Positions 8,031-16,277 of a DNA stretch of 64,000 nucleotides are shown piece by piece. Origin of the DNA: Selenomonadaceae bacterium (lineage in GTDB: Bacteria > Bacillota > Negativicutes > Selenomonadales > Selenomonadaceae); NCBI GenBank assembly GCA_017518105.1, contig JAFWWC010000031.1, positions 1 through 64,000 on the forward strand, written 5' to 3'. The translations under genes and the position numbers were made by a program. The notes under the pieces were generated by a model. The model saw only the letters and a program-made list of their open reading frames with translations. It was not told the DNA's origin and searched no databases. Each line of letters begins with the position of its first letter. Positions within the stretch are counted from its first letter, which is position 1.

Positions 8031-9416
8031 ATGGCGAAACCGCTTCAAATCATGGAAACAGTCTTGCGCGACGGACATCAATCGTTGCTCGCCACGCGTA
8101 TGCGCTATCGTCAAATGGAACCGATGCTGGCAAGTCTCGATAAAATCGGCTATAAAGCTCTGGAAGCCTGGGGCGGCGCGACCTTCGACAGCTGTTTGAG
8201 ATTTTTGGACGAAGACCCCTGGGAACGCCTCGACAATCTTAAGAAGAACCTCAAGACCCCGATTCAAATGCTCCTGCGCGGACAAAATCTCTTGGGCTAC
8301 AACCACTATTCCAACGACGTGGTAGAAAAATTCGTTCAGCACGCCTCGGCACACGGTATCGGCGTTTTCCGTATCTTCGACGCCCTTAACGACGTTCGCA
8401 ATCTCCGCGTAGCGATTAAAGCCGCGCTTGCCTGCCCCGAAAAGCCCGAAGTCCAAGGTTGCTTAGTCTACACGATTAGCCCCGTCCATACCAATGAGAT
8501 GTTCGTGGAGCTTGCTAAGGAACTTCAGGAAATGGGTTGCCACAGCGTCTGTATTAAAGACATGAGCGGCTTGCTTGCCCCTTACGTCGCCGATGACCTC
8601 GTTAAGAAACTCAAAGCCGGTTTGGACATTCCCGTTGAGTTGCACACGCACTGCACGTCGGGATTTGGGCATGCCACGTACCTCAAGGCGATTGAGGCGG
8701 GCGTTGACATCGTTGACTGTGCGTTGAGTCCGTTCTCAAGTGACACGTCCCAACCCTGCACTGAAACTATCGTGGCAATGCTCCAAGGGCACGAACGCGA
8801 CACCGGGCTTGACCGTCAGGCTATGACGCCCATTGCTAAACACTTCCTCGGCGTCAAACAGGAGCTTATTAAGGAGTTCGGGCTGAAAGGTTACTTTGAT
8901 ATTAACGTCAACGTTCTCGACTTCCAAATCCCTGGCGGTATGCTTTCCAACCTCGCCAATCAGCTCAAGGAAGCGGGCATGGAGGATAAATATCAAGACC
9001 TCCTCGACGAAATGCCCCGCGTCCGCGCAGATGCAGGTTATCCGCCGCTCGTCACCCCGTCAAGCCAAATCGTCGGCACTATGGCGACCTTCAATGTTAT
9101 GGCGGGCGAACGTTATAAGATGGTTCCAAACGAGTTCAAAGATATGGTTCGCGGCAAATTCGGACGCACGCCCGTCCCCGTCGACCGCGACTTCATTATC
9201 AACACGCTTAAGATTCCCGCCGACCAAATCATTGAGGATTGCTCCGTTGAAGACGCTAAGGGCGAGACCTTCGCGCAATTCAAGGACGAACTCATCAACA
9301 AAGGCTACCTCAACCCGACCGATGAAGACGTTCTGAGCTACGCGCTCTTTCCGCAAGTCGCCGAAGAGTTCTTCAAGAAGCACTACAAGCAAATCACTGC
9401 TTACAAGAGAGATTAA
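8031..9416 (+). CDS. Biotin-dependent carboxyltransferase subunit (transcarboxylase 5S / OadA-PycB type)
   Basis: 461-residue enzyme that transfers CO2 between carboxybiotin and pyruvate/oxaloacetate. Family marks: LRDGHQSLLATRM at the N terminus, GGATFDSCLRFLDEDPWERL, RGQNLLGYNHY, a metal-binding ELHTHCTSGFGH and the lysine in CIKDMSG expected to be carbamylated. It stops after the post-TIM domain (YALFPQVAEEFFKKHY) with no biotinyl domain, so a separate biotin carrier is needed. That matches transcarboxylase 5S or a split pyruvate/oxaloacetate carboxyl system. With DcuB elsewhere in the window it fits a succinate-propionate metabolism, but the exact substrate pair cannot be read here. It is monocistronic. 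Confidence 0.9.
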   Translation: MAKPLQIMETVLRDGHQSLLATRMRYRQMEPMLASLDKIGYKALEAWGGATFDSCLRFLDEDPWERLDNLKKNLKTPIQMLLRGQNLLGYNHYSNDVVEKFVQHASAHGIGVFRIFDALNDVRNLRVAIKAALACPEKPEVQGCLVYTISPVHTNEMFVELAKELQEMGCHSVCIKDMSGLLAPYVADDLVKKLKAGLDIPVELHTHCTSGFGHATYLKAIEAGVDIVDCALSPFSSDTSQPCTETIVAMLQGHERDTGLDRQAMTPIAKHFLGVKQELIKEFGLKGYFDINVNVLDFQIPGGMLSNLANQLKEAGMEDKYQDLLDEMPRVRADAGYPPLVTPSSQIVGTMATFNVMAGERYKMVPNEFKDMVRGKFGRTPVPVDRDFIINTLKIPADQIIEDCSVEDAKGETFAQFKDELINKGYLNPTDEDVLSYALFPQVAEEFFKKHYKQITAYKRD

Positions 9417-9438
9417 ACCGTTCCCGATAAAACTTTTG

Positions 9439-9467
9439 CCCGCCGAGTCGTTCGACGGGTTTTTTTA
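9439..9467 (+). terminator. Terminator of the carboxyltransferase gene
   Basis: CCCG ... CGGG hairpin around a CGAGTCGTTCGA core followed by seven Ts; it overlaps the end of the convergent gene. Confidence 0.7.
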
Positions 9468-10118
9468 TTGCCTGATTGCTTTAAGTTCGGCGGCTAAGTG
9501 ATTCTTAAGCTTATCGGTCAGCTCGTCGAGTGTCTTCGCGTCAAAAGTATAAATGACGTGCGGGGCTCCGTTGATTCGGGTCTCGCCGCTGAATTCGTCG
9601 GTGTAAATGTTGTAGTAAAGGACGAAGTCGCTGTTTGTGGCGAAGTCGGCGTAATTGATGACGATAAATGAACCGTTAGTGACTTCGACGGGCGCGGCGG
9701 GACTTATGAACAGCTCAAAGCCTTCAAGCGTCGCGGGCAACTCCAAACCGTAGCTCCAAGCGTCAATCTTCTTCTCGCGCAGGAAGGCATTGGGCTTTTT
9801 ATTTCTCACGTTGCGGAGATTTTTAATTACGCCGCCGAGTTCCGAGCTAATCAACGCTTTAAAGTGTGCAAAGTCTTCCGTAAAGAAATTCGTTAGGCAA
9901 AATTCCGTTAAACCGATGCGTTGGCTGACTTTGAACTCGTGCGTTTCCTCGTGGAAGTAAATTTTAATCGCGCAGTGCGTCGCGTCGTCGGCGTAGCAGA
10001 AGAAAATAAATTTGTCCTCGTCCGCCGCGTAAACTCTCCTAAGCGTGAAGCCTTCGACCTCGGCGGGCAAGGTGTCAAAGTTCAGCGCGGCAAGTTTGGT
10101 CTTAGTCTCGTCCTTCAA
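9465..10118 (-). CDS. Unknown protein with an internal duplication
   Basis: I do not recognise this 217-residue protein. It starts at TTG (10118) with GGGAGG 7 nt upstream. Two related halves can be seen: LPAEVEGFTLRRVYA ... VIKNL (about residues 17-100) and LPATLEGFELFISPA ... LKAI (about 127-215). Each has LPAxxEGF, then an aromatic strand with FxxxxYAD and a YFH/YYN strand, then a helix. There is no signal peptide or membrane segment, so a cytosolic protein is likely. It is monocistronic with its own promoter. Confidence 0.75.
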   Translation of the reverse strand: MKDETKTKLAALNFDTLPAEVEGFTLRRVYAADEDKFIFFCYADDATHCAIKIYFHEETHEFKVSQRIGLTEFCLTNFFTEDFAHFKALISSELGGVIKNLRNVRNKKPNAFLREKKIDAWSYGLELPATLEGFELFISPAAPVEVTNGSFIVINYADFATNSDFVLYYNIYTDEFSGETRINGAPHVIYTFDAKTLDELTDKLKNHLAAELKAIRQ

Positions 10119-10145
10119 GATGATTCCTCCCGAAAAGTTTCCGCC

Positions 10146-10174
10146 ATTATAAAAGTTGTCGCCGCCAATATCAA
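10146..10174 (-). promoter_or_regulatory. Promoter of the unknown gene at 9465-10118
   Basis: Reading leftward: TTGATA (10174-10169), 17-nt spacer, TATAAT (10151-10146). Confidence 0.7.
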
Positions 10175-10182
10175 CGCTTGAA

Positions 10183-10211
10183 TTGTGTTTTCAAAAAGTA
10201 TCTGATATAAT
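10183..10211 (+). promoter_or_regulatory. Promoter of the two-component operon
   Basis: TTGTGT at 10183-10188, 17-nt spacer, TATAAT at 10206-10211. It lies back-to-back with the divergent promoter at 10146-10174. Confidence 0.5.
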
Positions 10212-10240
10212 CATGAAAAAATTTCAGGAGTGATTGACAG

Positions 10241-10918
10241 ATGATGAGAATCTTGCTTGCCGAAGACGACAGCCGCCTTGGCAAACTGATTGAGTACATG
10301 CTCCAGCAAAATAAATTCAACGTCGAGTGGATAACTAACGGCGCGGACATCTTTGAATACGCAATGTACTCGGAATACGACATTTTGGTTTTGGATTGGA
10401 TGATGCCCAATGTCAGCGGGCTTGACGCTTGCAGGCAACTGCGCGAGGCGGGCTACGAACGGGCAATCCTCATGCTCACGGCTAAAGACACCGTCGAAGA
10501 TAGGGTTATGGGTTTGGACGCCGGCGCGGACGATTACCTCGTTAAGCCGTTCGAGTTCGATGAACTGCTTGCAAGGCTCCGGGCACTGGGCAGACGTTCC
10601 ACACAGAAAATTCAGCAGGAAGTCATTGAGATTGGCGACTTCACCCTAAACCGCACAACCAAAGTCCTCATGCGCAAAGACCAGGTTATACAGCTGTCGC
10701 CGCGTGAATTCCAAATCTTCGACCTGCTGGCGCAAAATCTCGGCGTGGTCGTGCCGCGTGATATTATCCTCGACCGTATCTGGGGGCTTGAACGCGACAT
10801 TACCTCCAACAACATTGATTCCTACATGAAGATTCTACGCAAGAAGCTTATGGAAGTGGACGACGGCTCCATTGCGATTAAGACTGTTCGCGGTATCGGC
10901 TATCGTTTAGAGGCTTAA
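10241..10918 (+). CDS. OmpR-family response regulator
   Basis: 225-residue transcription factor. The receiver domain (1-120) has the acidic pair in AEDD, the phospho-acceptor Asp in VLDWMMP (near residue 51), the switch Thr in MLTAKD and Lys in LVKPFE; the C-terminal winged helix (about 130-225) ends KTVRGIGYRLEA. AGGAG lies upstream of tandem ATGs. The kinase gene follows after 4 nt, so the two form an operon. The stimulus cannot be inferred. Confidence 0.95.
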   Translation: MMRILLAEDDSRLGKLIEYMLQQNKFNVEWITNGADIFEYAMYSEYDILVLDWMMPNVSGLDACRQLREAGYERAILMLTAKDTVEDRVMGLDAGADDYLVKPFEFDELLARLRALGRRSTQKIQQEVIEIGDFTLNRTTKVLMRKDQVIQLSPREFQIFDLLAQNLGVVVPRDIILDRIWGLERDITSNNIDSYMKILRKKLMEVDDGSIAIKTVRGIGYRLEA

Positions 10919-10922
10919 CTTA

Positions 10923-12215
10923 ATGGAAATCTTCGGGCGCAGTCGAAGACGCCTTGCCTTTGCTTACGCGCTTATCATGTGCGTTTTCATGGCGGTTATA
11001 ATTTTCGTCGTGCACATGGCGATGAATTGGTCGATGTTCTCCGAGCAAGCGCAGGAGCTATCGGACGCGGCTAACAGTGTCGCCGAGGTGCAGACTTTTT
11101 ATTTGCAGAACCCAAATATCTCCGTCGACGAAACGCGCTACTTCCGCTCTTCCAACGATAGGTTGTTCTTCTATATCTTCAACGAGAACAAGCAACTGAT
11201 TCGTTTCGAGCGGGCGTCGTTTAGGCTTGAACAGTTCGTGCTTGACGTTATCGAGAGCGGCAACCTTGCAGAGGGCGAGGTCGAGGTTTTCCAGCATTCC
11301 AACGAGACCGGGCAACTTAATACCGTGATGATGACTTCAAAAAAAATCGTCGCCGATAACGTCACCCAAACGCTTTACGTCGGCAAAGATGTCACCGCGC
11401 TTTACTCTGGACTGCAAAAGGCAACTTATGCGCAAGTCGTTTTGGGATTCGTGGCAGTGCTAATCTCCTCGGCAATCGGCTACTACATGGCGGGTCGTGC
11501 GTTGGTTCCGCTCAAGGAGGCTTACGACAAGCAGAAACAATTCGCGGCGGACGCCTCCCACGAACTCAGGACGCCTTTGGCAGTCGTCATGGCGTCGGCG
11601 GACTTGTTGCTTGCTGACCCGTCGATTAAAGAACCCTTCTTGCGGCAAGTGCTTGAGGATTTAAAGAGCGAAGTCAAGAAAATGACAAACCTCGTCAGCG
11701 ATTTGCTAATGGTCGCCCGCAGTGACAACAACGCGCTTAAAGTTAAGATTCAACGCCTCGACTTGACAGAGATTTTAAAGCAGGTTATCCGAACGATGAC
11801 GCCCATTGCCGAGAAAAAAAATATCCGCCTCGCTGGCGAAAACTTTACTAAGGTCATGATAAACGCCGACGAACAGCGGATTAAGCAGCTGGCAATTATT
11901 CTGGTCGACAACGCGATTAAGTATACGACCGAAGGCGGCGCGGTTCTGATTCGTTTGGAGAAGGCTGACAACTCCCGCGCAGTGTTCGCCGTCATGGATA
12001 GCGGCATTGGCATTGCTCCCGAAGATTTGGATAAGGTCTTTGAACGATTCTATCGTGTAGATAAGGCTCGTTCGCGGGAAATGGGCGGAAATGGTCTTGG
12101 TTTAGCGATTGCGGCGGAGATTGTCAAACTTCACGAGGGAAAAATTTCCGTGGCGTCAAAGCTCGGCGAAGGTACTAAATTCACCGTCGAACTTAAAGCA
12201 AACCTGAAGAAATAA
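10923..12215 (+). CDS. Sensor histidine kinase, partner of the preceding regulator
   Basis: 430-residue membrane kinase: a first membrane helix at about residues 12-35, an extracytoplasmic sensor of about 130 residues, a second helix near 165-187, H box ASHELRTPLAVV (phospho-accepting His), N box DNAIKYT, G1 DSGIGIAPEDL and G2 GNGLGLAIAAEIV. It sits 4 nt after the response regulator. Its last 23 bp overlap the convergent HAD gene. Confidence 0.95.
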   Translation: MEIFGRSRRRLAFAYALIMCVFMAVIIFVVHMAMNWSMFSEQAQELSDAANSVAEVQTFYLQNPNISVDETRYFRSSNDRLFFYIFNENKQLIRFERASFRLEQFVLDVIESGNLAEGEVEVFQHSNETGQLNTVMMTSKKIVADNVTQTLYVGKDVTALYSGLQKATYAQVVLGFVAVLISSAIGYYMAGRALVPLKEAYDKQKQFAADASHELRTPLAVVMASADLLLADPSIKEPFLRQVLEDLKSEVKKMTNLVSDLLMVARSDNNALKVKIQRLDLTEILKQVIRTMTPIAEKKNIRLAGENFTKVMINADEQRIKQLAIILVDNAIKYTTEGGAVLIRLEKADNSRAVFAVMDSGIGIAPEDLDKVFERFYRVDKARSREMGGNGLGLAIAAEIVKLHEGKISVASKLGEGTKFTVELKANLKK

Positions 12216-12894
12216 TTTCTAAAAGCTCTTCTGCGGCGGAGAACTCGATAAAATTTTCTCCGCGCAGATTTTTTTTGCCAAACGCAACGTCCGCAAGCTC
12301 CAGCATCGGCAAATCAATCGCGCTGTCGCCCGCTACTATGACTTTATCTGGCGAAAATCTTTTAATCAGCAACTTCAAAGCCTCGCCCTTGTTGAGTCGC
12401 GGCGGAAATAAATAAATCTTCTTCTCCGTGTGCTGAACCGTTAAATTCGTGTCGAAAAAAATTCCGTCGGGGTCAATGTCATCTCGGCAACGCAGGAACA
12501 AAAAACTTTCGTCTACGATTCGCGCTATGGTGAAGATATTTTTATCCGCTAAAGCTAATTGCCGATTTATTTCCGTTTCGTAAGGCGTGGCGACCTCGCG
12601 AAGAAAATTTTCCTGTTTATCACCGTCCAAAAGATACGCGCCATTGGCTACGACTGAATAACGCGGCAAAAAGTCTTCCGCCCAGAAAATTCGCCGATAT
12701 TGAGTGATTGAACGCGTCGTCACGGGTACAAAAAAATTTTGCTCTGAAATTCTCTTGAGCAAGTCCAAAGCCCGCCTTGAAATAAAACTTTGCTCGCGCC
12801 CCTCGTAAATTTCTATGCAAATATCATTTTCGCGGCGATGTTTGTGTGAATGAATCAGCGTATTGTCCAAATCACATGCGAATAAAACTTTCAT
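12193..12894 (-). CDS. HAD-superfamily phosphatase of a Ter-type biosynthetic module
   Basis: 233-residue haloacid-dehalogenase-type hydrolase: motif I CDLDNTL (nucleophile and acid Asp) at residues 7-13, motif II in VTTRS, the lysine in LNKGEAL, and motif IV VAGDSAIDLPML. I start it at the ATG at 12894, two bases after the upstream stop. It is the last gene of a leftward cluster with two PRTase-family genes and an HpcH-like lyase, the set described for tellurium-resistance-associated biosynthetic loci, where the HAD enzyme is thought to dephosphorylate a nucleotide-like product (known as prediction). It overlaps the histidine kinase end. Confidence 0.85.
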   Translation of the reverse strand: MKVLFACDLDNTLIHSHKHRRENDICIEIYEGREQSFISRRALDLLKRISEQNFFVPVTTRSITQYRRIFWAEDFLPRYSVVANGAYLLDGDKQENFLREVATPYETEINRQLALADKNIFTIARIVDESFLFLRCRDDIDPDGIFFDTNLTVQHTEKKIYLFPPRLNKGEALKLLIKRFSPDKVIVAGDSAIDLPMLELADVAFGKKNLRGENFIEFSAAEELLEIISSGLL

Positions 12895-12896
12895 GG

Positions 12897-13946
12897 CTAA
12901 TTGTCGGCAAGCCGTCGAATCAATCCGCACGCCTTGTAATTCTTCAGCGGATAAACTTCGAGCGGTGCGCCCTTCTCCTTTGCCAGTTGATATAAATGCC
13001 CTAAGTGTTCGTCATCGTCGAGGCTTTGAACTAAAATTTTCCACGGCAGGCGGCGCAATAATACCCGCGTTGCCTCGCCAATGCTCGGTTTAATCAAATT
13101 AATATCAGCAATCTTAAAATCCTCGGCAATTCTTCTGACTTCGGCAAGTCCGCTGTTACTTTCGACGGCGGAATTTTTTATTTCGGTTGTGGCGTCAAAA
13201 TTTCTCTCGATAGCCTCTATAAATTGATAAGTTAAATCTTTGTCGGCTAATTCGCGATAAAAAGCCGCCCCGTGAAAGTCATTCGCGCCGATGATGTCAC
13301 TGCGCAGAAAAGTTCGGCTCAAAAGTCCGCTAACCGTCGAATTAAGACAAGAACTCGCGATTAAAAAATCCTCGTGAGTGCCGCATTTCTCCGCGACGCC
13401 CGCTGGGTCACTCAAAACTGCTAATCCAGCGTTGACTTCGGGAAAATCTTTCATGGCGTTGGTTAATTCGCGTTGAATTGCTCCTTTTCCAGTCCAGCCG
13501 TCGACGAATTGAATTTCTTCGGGCTTGTGATGTGCCAAAATAAAATTCACGGCGTTTTTATCAATGCCGACGCCGCGAATAATCGAAATCGTGTAGTGAA
13601 CGACCGCGCAAGGAAAATTCTTCTCCAGGTAATGTTTAATCAGAATGCCAATCGGCGTGCCGGCTCGCGCCAATGAAACTAAGACGACGCTATTGCCCTT
13701 GTCTAGGAAAATTTTTTGGGAGACGTTAGCGACGGAGACGGCAGTCAGCTTTGAATATCGTTTGAGGGCGTCGAAGTATGCTTGCAAATATTTTTCCGAC
13801 GGCTCGTACTCAATCGGCAACATTTCCGAATAATGCCGCCCCGCTTGGATTAATTTCTCTCGTTCGGCTGTTCCTAGCGGCTCGACAAGTCCGCTGATGT
13901 CTTTTAATAAAATTTTTACATCTTGCGGGCGATATGTGCTAAACAT
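12897..13946 (-). CDS. PRTase-like/PELOTA-domain protein (annotated as StiP family in Ter loci)
   Basis: About 349 residues. The middle, with VVLVSLARAGTPIGILIKHY, VHYTISIIRGVGID and QFVDGWTGKGAIQREL, is a phosphoribosyltransferase-like fold; the C-terminal part (about 300-345, LPWKILVQSLDDDEHLGHLY and KACGLIRRL) matches the PELOTA-type RNA-binding domain of these proteins. The family is often labelled cysteine protease StiP, but the PRTase reading is better supported by the motif VDGWTGKG. I start it at the ATG at 13946 with GGAGG 6 nt upstream. It overlaps the end of the upstream PRTase gene by 8 bp. Confidence 0.8.
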   Translation of the reverse strand: MFSTYRPQDVKILLKDISGLVEPLGTAEREKLIQAGRHYSEMLPIEYEPSEKYLQAYFDALKRYSKLTAVSVANVSQKIFLDKGNSVVLVSLARAGTPIGILIKHYLEKNFPCAVVHYTISIIRGVGIDKNAVNFILAHHKPEEIQFVDGWTGKGAIQRELTNAMKDFPEVNAGLAVLSDPAGVAEKCGTHEDFLIASSCLNSTVSGLLSRTFLRSDIIGANDFHGAAFYRELADKDLTYQFIEAIERNFDATTEIKNSAVESNSGLAEVRRIAEDFKIADINLIKPSIGEATRVLLRRLPWKILVQSLDDDEHLGHLYQLAKEKGAPLEVYPLKNYKACGLIRRLADN

Positions 13947-15039
13947 TTTTGACCTCCACACAAAAAATCTTATTTATTCCGTGAAAACTAAGTGCAGAAA
14001 TTAAATCTTCAAGTCCTAAAGAAAAATTGTCGGCATTTGTAACGATAATTGCCGCGTCATAGTGCTTTAAATTGTAAATATAAGTCGTTCGCGTTGAATT
14101 ATAGAAACTTCGGAGCTTAAAACCATTATTAATCGGATAATTTTTATCATTGCTTATGCCAATCGGACTGCGCGTGGTCGAGTGCGTAAAGATAGAAAAA
14201 TTTTTTGATTCAAGGTGATTACCAGCAATAATCGCGGGCAACATGAATTCTTCCGTGCCCAAAATCAAAATTTCGCCAATTTTTTCATCGCCGAGCATTT
14301 CAGAAATAAAATTTCCGAGTTCATCGCATTGATTAATATATGTGCCGATTTTTACGCCGCGTCTTGTGTCAGCCGAAAAATTTATTTCATATTGCGGAAT
14401 TAGTTTATTAATCGGCTCGACTTCGCGTGCAGGCTCCACGGAAATTTTTTCAACGTCGAAACTTTGATTGAGCTTGACGAGATAAACGCAGGAAATATTT
14501 TCTGCCGCCAATGCCGCGAGATTTTCTTCCGATAAGCGATTGATTATTGACGCCGCGCAAATTTTTTTATCGTTCAATGCTGGGAATTTATTTTTCAGCT
14601 GGCGGACGATATTTAGTAGCGTCTTGCCCGTCGAAAGTTCATCATCGACGAAAATAATTTCCGAAGTTTGATTAATTAGCTCGGAAAGTCCTTTTGAATA
14701 AAGTTTTTGTTCGGGCGCGTGGCTATGTTCCTCTAAAAACTCAATAAATTCGCCTTTAAATGTTTCTCGCGTAGTTTGAAGATAAAAACAATCGTCAGAA
14801 ATGTTTTTTGCGATGATTGCACCTATAGCAGTGGCAGTTTCAGCGAATCCGATTACTAATCTGGCTTCAGAATAGTTTTTAGCGACTTTTTCGCCAAGAG
14901 AATTCATCATTTCGAGTGCGACGGCAGGTTTGGTAGGCAAATGTTTGCCTTGAAGAGGATTTACGAGCAAATAATTACGTTTTTTATTGTTGAGCCGCTT
15001 AGCGAGTCGCAAAACGTCGTTTGAAGTAAAAATTTTCAA
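13939..15039 (-). CDS. Phosphoribosyltransferase with C-terminal TRSP-type domain
   Basis: 366 residues starting at TTG (15039) with GGAGG 9 nt upstream. The PRPP-binding loop is IIFVDDELSTGKTLLNIV (residues about 128-145), preceded by a GFAETATAIG loop, as in orotate-PRTase-like enzymes of the Ter-associated module. The second half (GTEEFMLPAIIAGNHL, STTRSPIGIS) matches the TRSP region of those proteins. It is the first gene of the leftward trio and has its own promoter; the HpcH-like gene lies 270 bp upstream on the same strand. Confidence 0.82.
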   Translation of the reverse strand: MKIFTSNDVLRLAKRLNNKKRNYLLVNPLQGKHLPTKPAVALEMMNSLGEKVAKNYSEARLVIGFAETATAIGAIIAKNISDDCFYLQTTRETFKGEFIEFLEEHSHAPEQKLYSKGLSELINQTSEIIFVDDELSTGKTLLNIVRQLKNKFPALNDKKICAASIINRLSEENLAALAAENISCVYLVKLNQSFDVEKISVEPAREVEPINKLIPQYEINFSADTRRGVKIGTYINQCDELGNFISEMLGDEKIGEILILGTEEFMLPAIIAGNHLESKNFSIFTHSTTRSPIGISNDKNYPINNGFKLRSFYNSTRTTYIYNLKHYDAAIIVTNADNFSLGLEDLISALSFHGINKIFCVEVKNV

Positions 15040-15067
15040 TATAAACCGCCTCCAAAGTGTTTTTCAT

Positions 15068-15096
15068 AGTTTAAAGGCAAAAATTCAGTTCGTCAA
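15068..15096 (-). promoter_or_regulatory. Promoter of the PRTase-PELOTA-HAD operon
   Basis: Reading leftward: TTGACG (15096-15091), 17-nt spacer, TAAACT (15073-15068). Confidence 0.65.
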
Positions 15097-15176
15097 ACAA
15101 AAAATCCTCTTAGGAGTAAAAATTTCAATCTGAGAGGCGATTTGAGGTTTGAAACGGGCGATTTTTAGTGGCGATT

Positions 15177-15204
15177 GTAAAATTCTATGTACAGATAATT
15201 TTAC
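15177..15204. promoter_or_regulatory. 28-bp imperfect palindrome, candidate operator
   Basis: Arms GTAAAATT and AATTTTAC surround a core containing TGTACA. It lies in the 270-bp gap between the lyase gene and the PRTase operon, about 80 bp upstream of that operon's -35 box. Just beside it are three near-repeats of GGCGATT (about 15137, 15157 and 15170). The rest of the gap is AT-rich and holds no credible gene. Confidence 0.4.
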
Positions 15205-15310
15205 GTTAAAAAAATGGCGTCACAATGCGGGATTTTCGGGCATAAAAAAAAACGCCCCGATTTTTGAGGATTTGGAGCTTGCAAAGTGAAAAATGCATTT
15301 AAACGCAATT

Positions 15311-16237
15311 TTATGTTACGCCGTAAAGTTCAGCGAGAATCTTAATCCGCCGCGCCCAATTCAAATGGCATTTAACTTCATTCATGCGCGAGCCGTCAGA
15401 ACTTTTTATAACGCCGTGAGTATTCGATTGCCAATTCAAAATCTGATTTGCGTCGTCAAAATCTGTGCGGCTGACCTTCATCGCGTCAAAAATAATCGGC
15501 AACTGCGCGGGGTGAATTGCACTTTTGCCGATAAAACCGTTTGCCTTGTCCAGTTCCAATTCTCTTTGCAAACCTTCAGACCAGGAATTTCCGCTAAAAT
15601 AATTCCAAACGGAGCCAGCAACGACATAATCTTTAGCAAAAACGTTCAGAATATCAATCAACACGTCGCGTATAATGCCTAAATCGTAAATTGTTTGGTT
15701 AATGTTGCGTCTAAGACCGTACAGATTGCAGAAATCATTCACGCCGACTCGAATATTTAAAATAAGCGGTTTTGATTCGTCGAGGATTTGTTTTAAGCTC
15801 AACAGTTCGGTGCGTCGCGTCAAAAGGCTTGAAATGCGATTAGTTTCAAACGTCGGCATGATTGGAAGGTTGATTTGCCGTGCGAGTGGAAGATAAGCCG
15901 CCGCGTTGCTCATATCGAACTTTGGCAGGATATAGCCCGTCAAGATTTTTGATTTCGAGCCGATTGTCTCATGAAAAGTTTCCAAATGACGAGGTGAACG
16001 AATCCTAACGAATACGAGCGGCAAGTTGTCCAAGCTTTCGAGTTCATGCAAGATGATTTTCAATGACGCCTCCGCCGCGTCAAGTGAATCGTCGCTTATT
16101 GAGTCTTCCAAACAAAACGCTACGGACGTTAGGTGCGGAAATTTTTTCTCCGCTACCTTCTGGACGATATTTTTTTGGAAAGCCGGCATATAGAGCAAGC
16201 CGCCGACCTTGTACTGCAAAACTTCTTTGTCAAACAT
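15311..16237 (-). CDS. HpcH/HpaI aldolase / citrate-lyase-beta-like protein of the Ter-type module
   Basis: 308-residue TIM-barrel lyase of the citrate lyase beta/HpcH family. Visible marks: GGLLYMPAFQKN at the N terminus, FCLEDSIS with the metal-binding acid, FVRIRSPRH, and a late GFIGKSAIHPAQLPII block typical of CitE-like proteins. GGAGG stands 6 nt upstream of the ATG. In Ter-associated biosynthetic clusters this lyase accompanies the two PRTases and the HAD phosphatase, all found immediately downstream here on the same strand. The substrate is unknown. Confidence 0.87.
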   Translation of the reverse strand: MFDKEVLQYKVGGLLYMPAFQKNIVQKVAEKKFPHLTSVAFCLEDSISDDSLDAAEASLKIILHELESLDNLPLVFVRIRSPRHLETFHETIGSKSKILTGYILPKFDMSNAAAYLPLARQINLPIMPTFETNRISSLLTRRTELLSLKQILDESKPLILNIRVGVNDFCNLYGLRRNINQTIYDLGIIRDVLIDILNVFAKDYVVAGSVWNYFSGNSWSEGLQRELELDKANGFIGKSAIHPAQLPIIFDAMKVSRTDFDDANQILNWQSNTHGVIKSSDGSRMNEVKCHLNWARRIKILAELYGVT

Positions 16238-16277
16238 TTACTGCCTCCAAAAATTTTTTTTGATTCTACAGGAGGCG

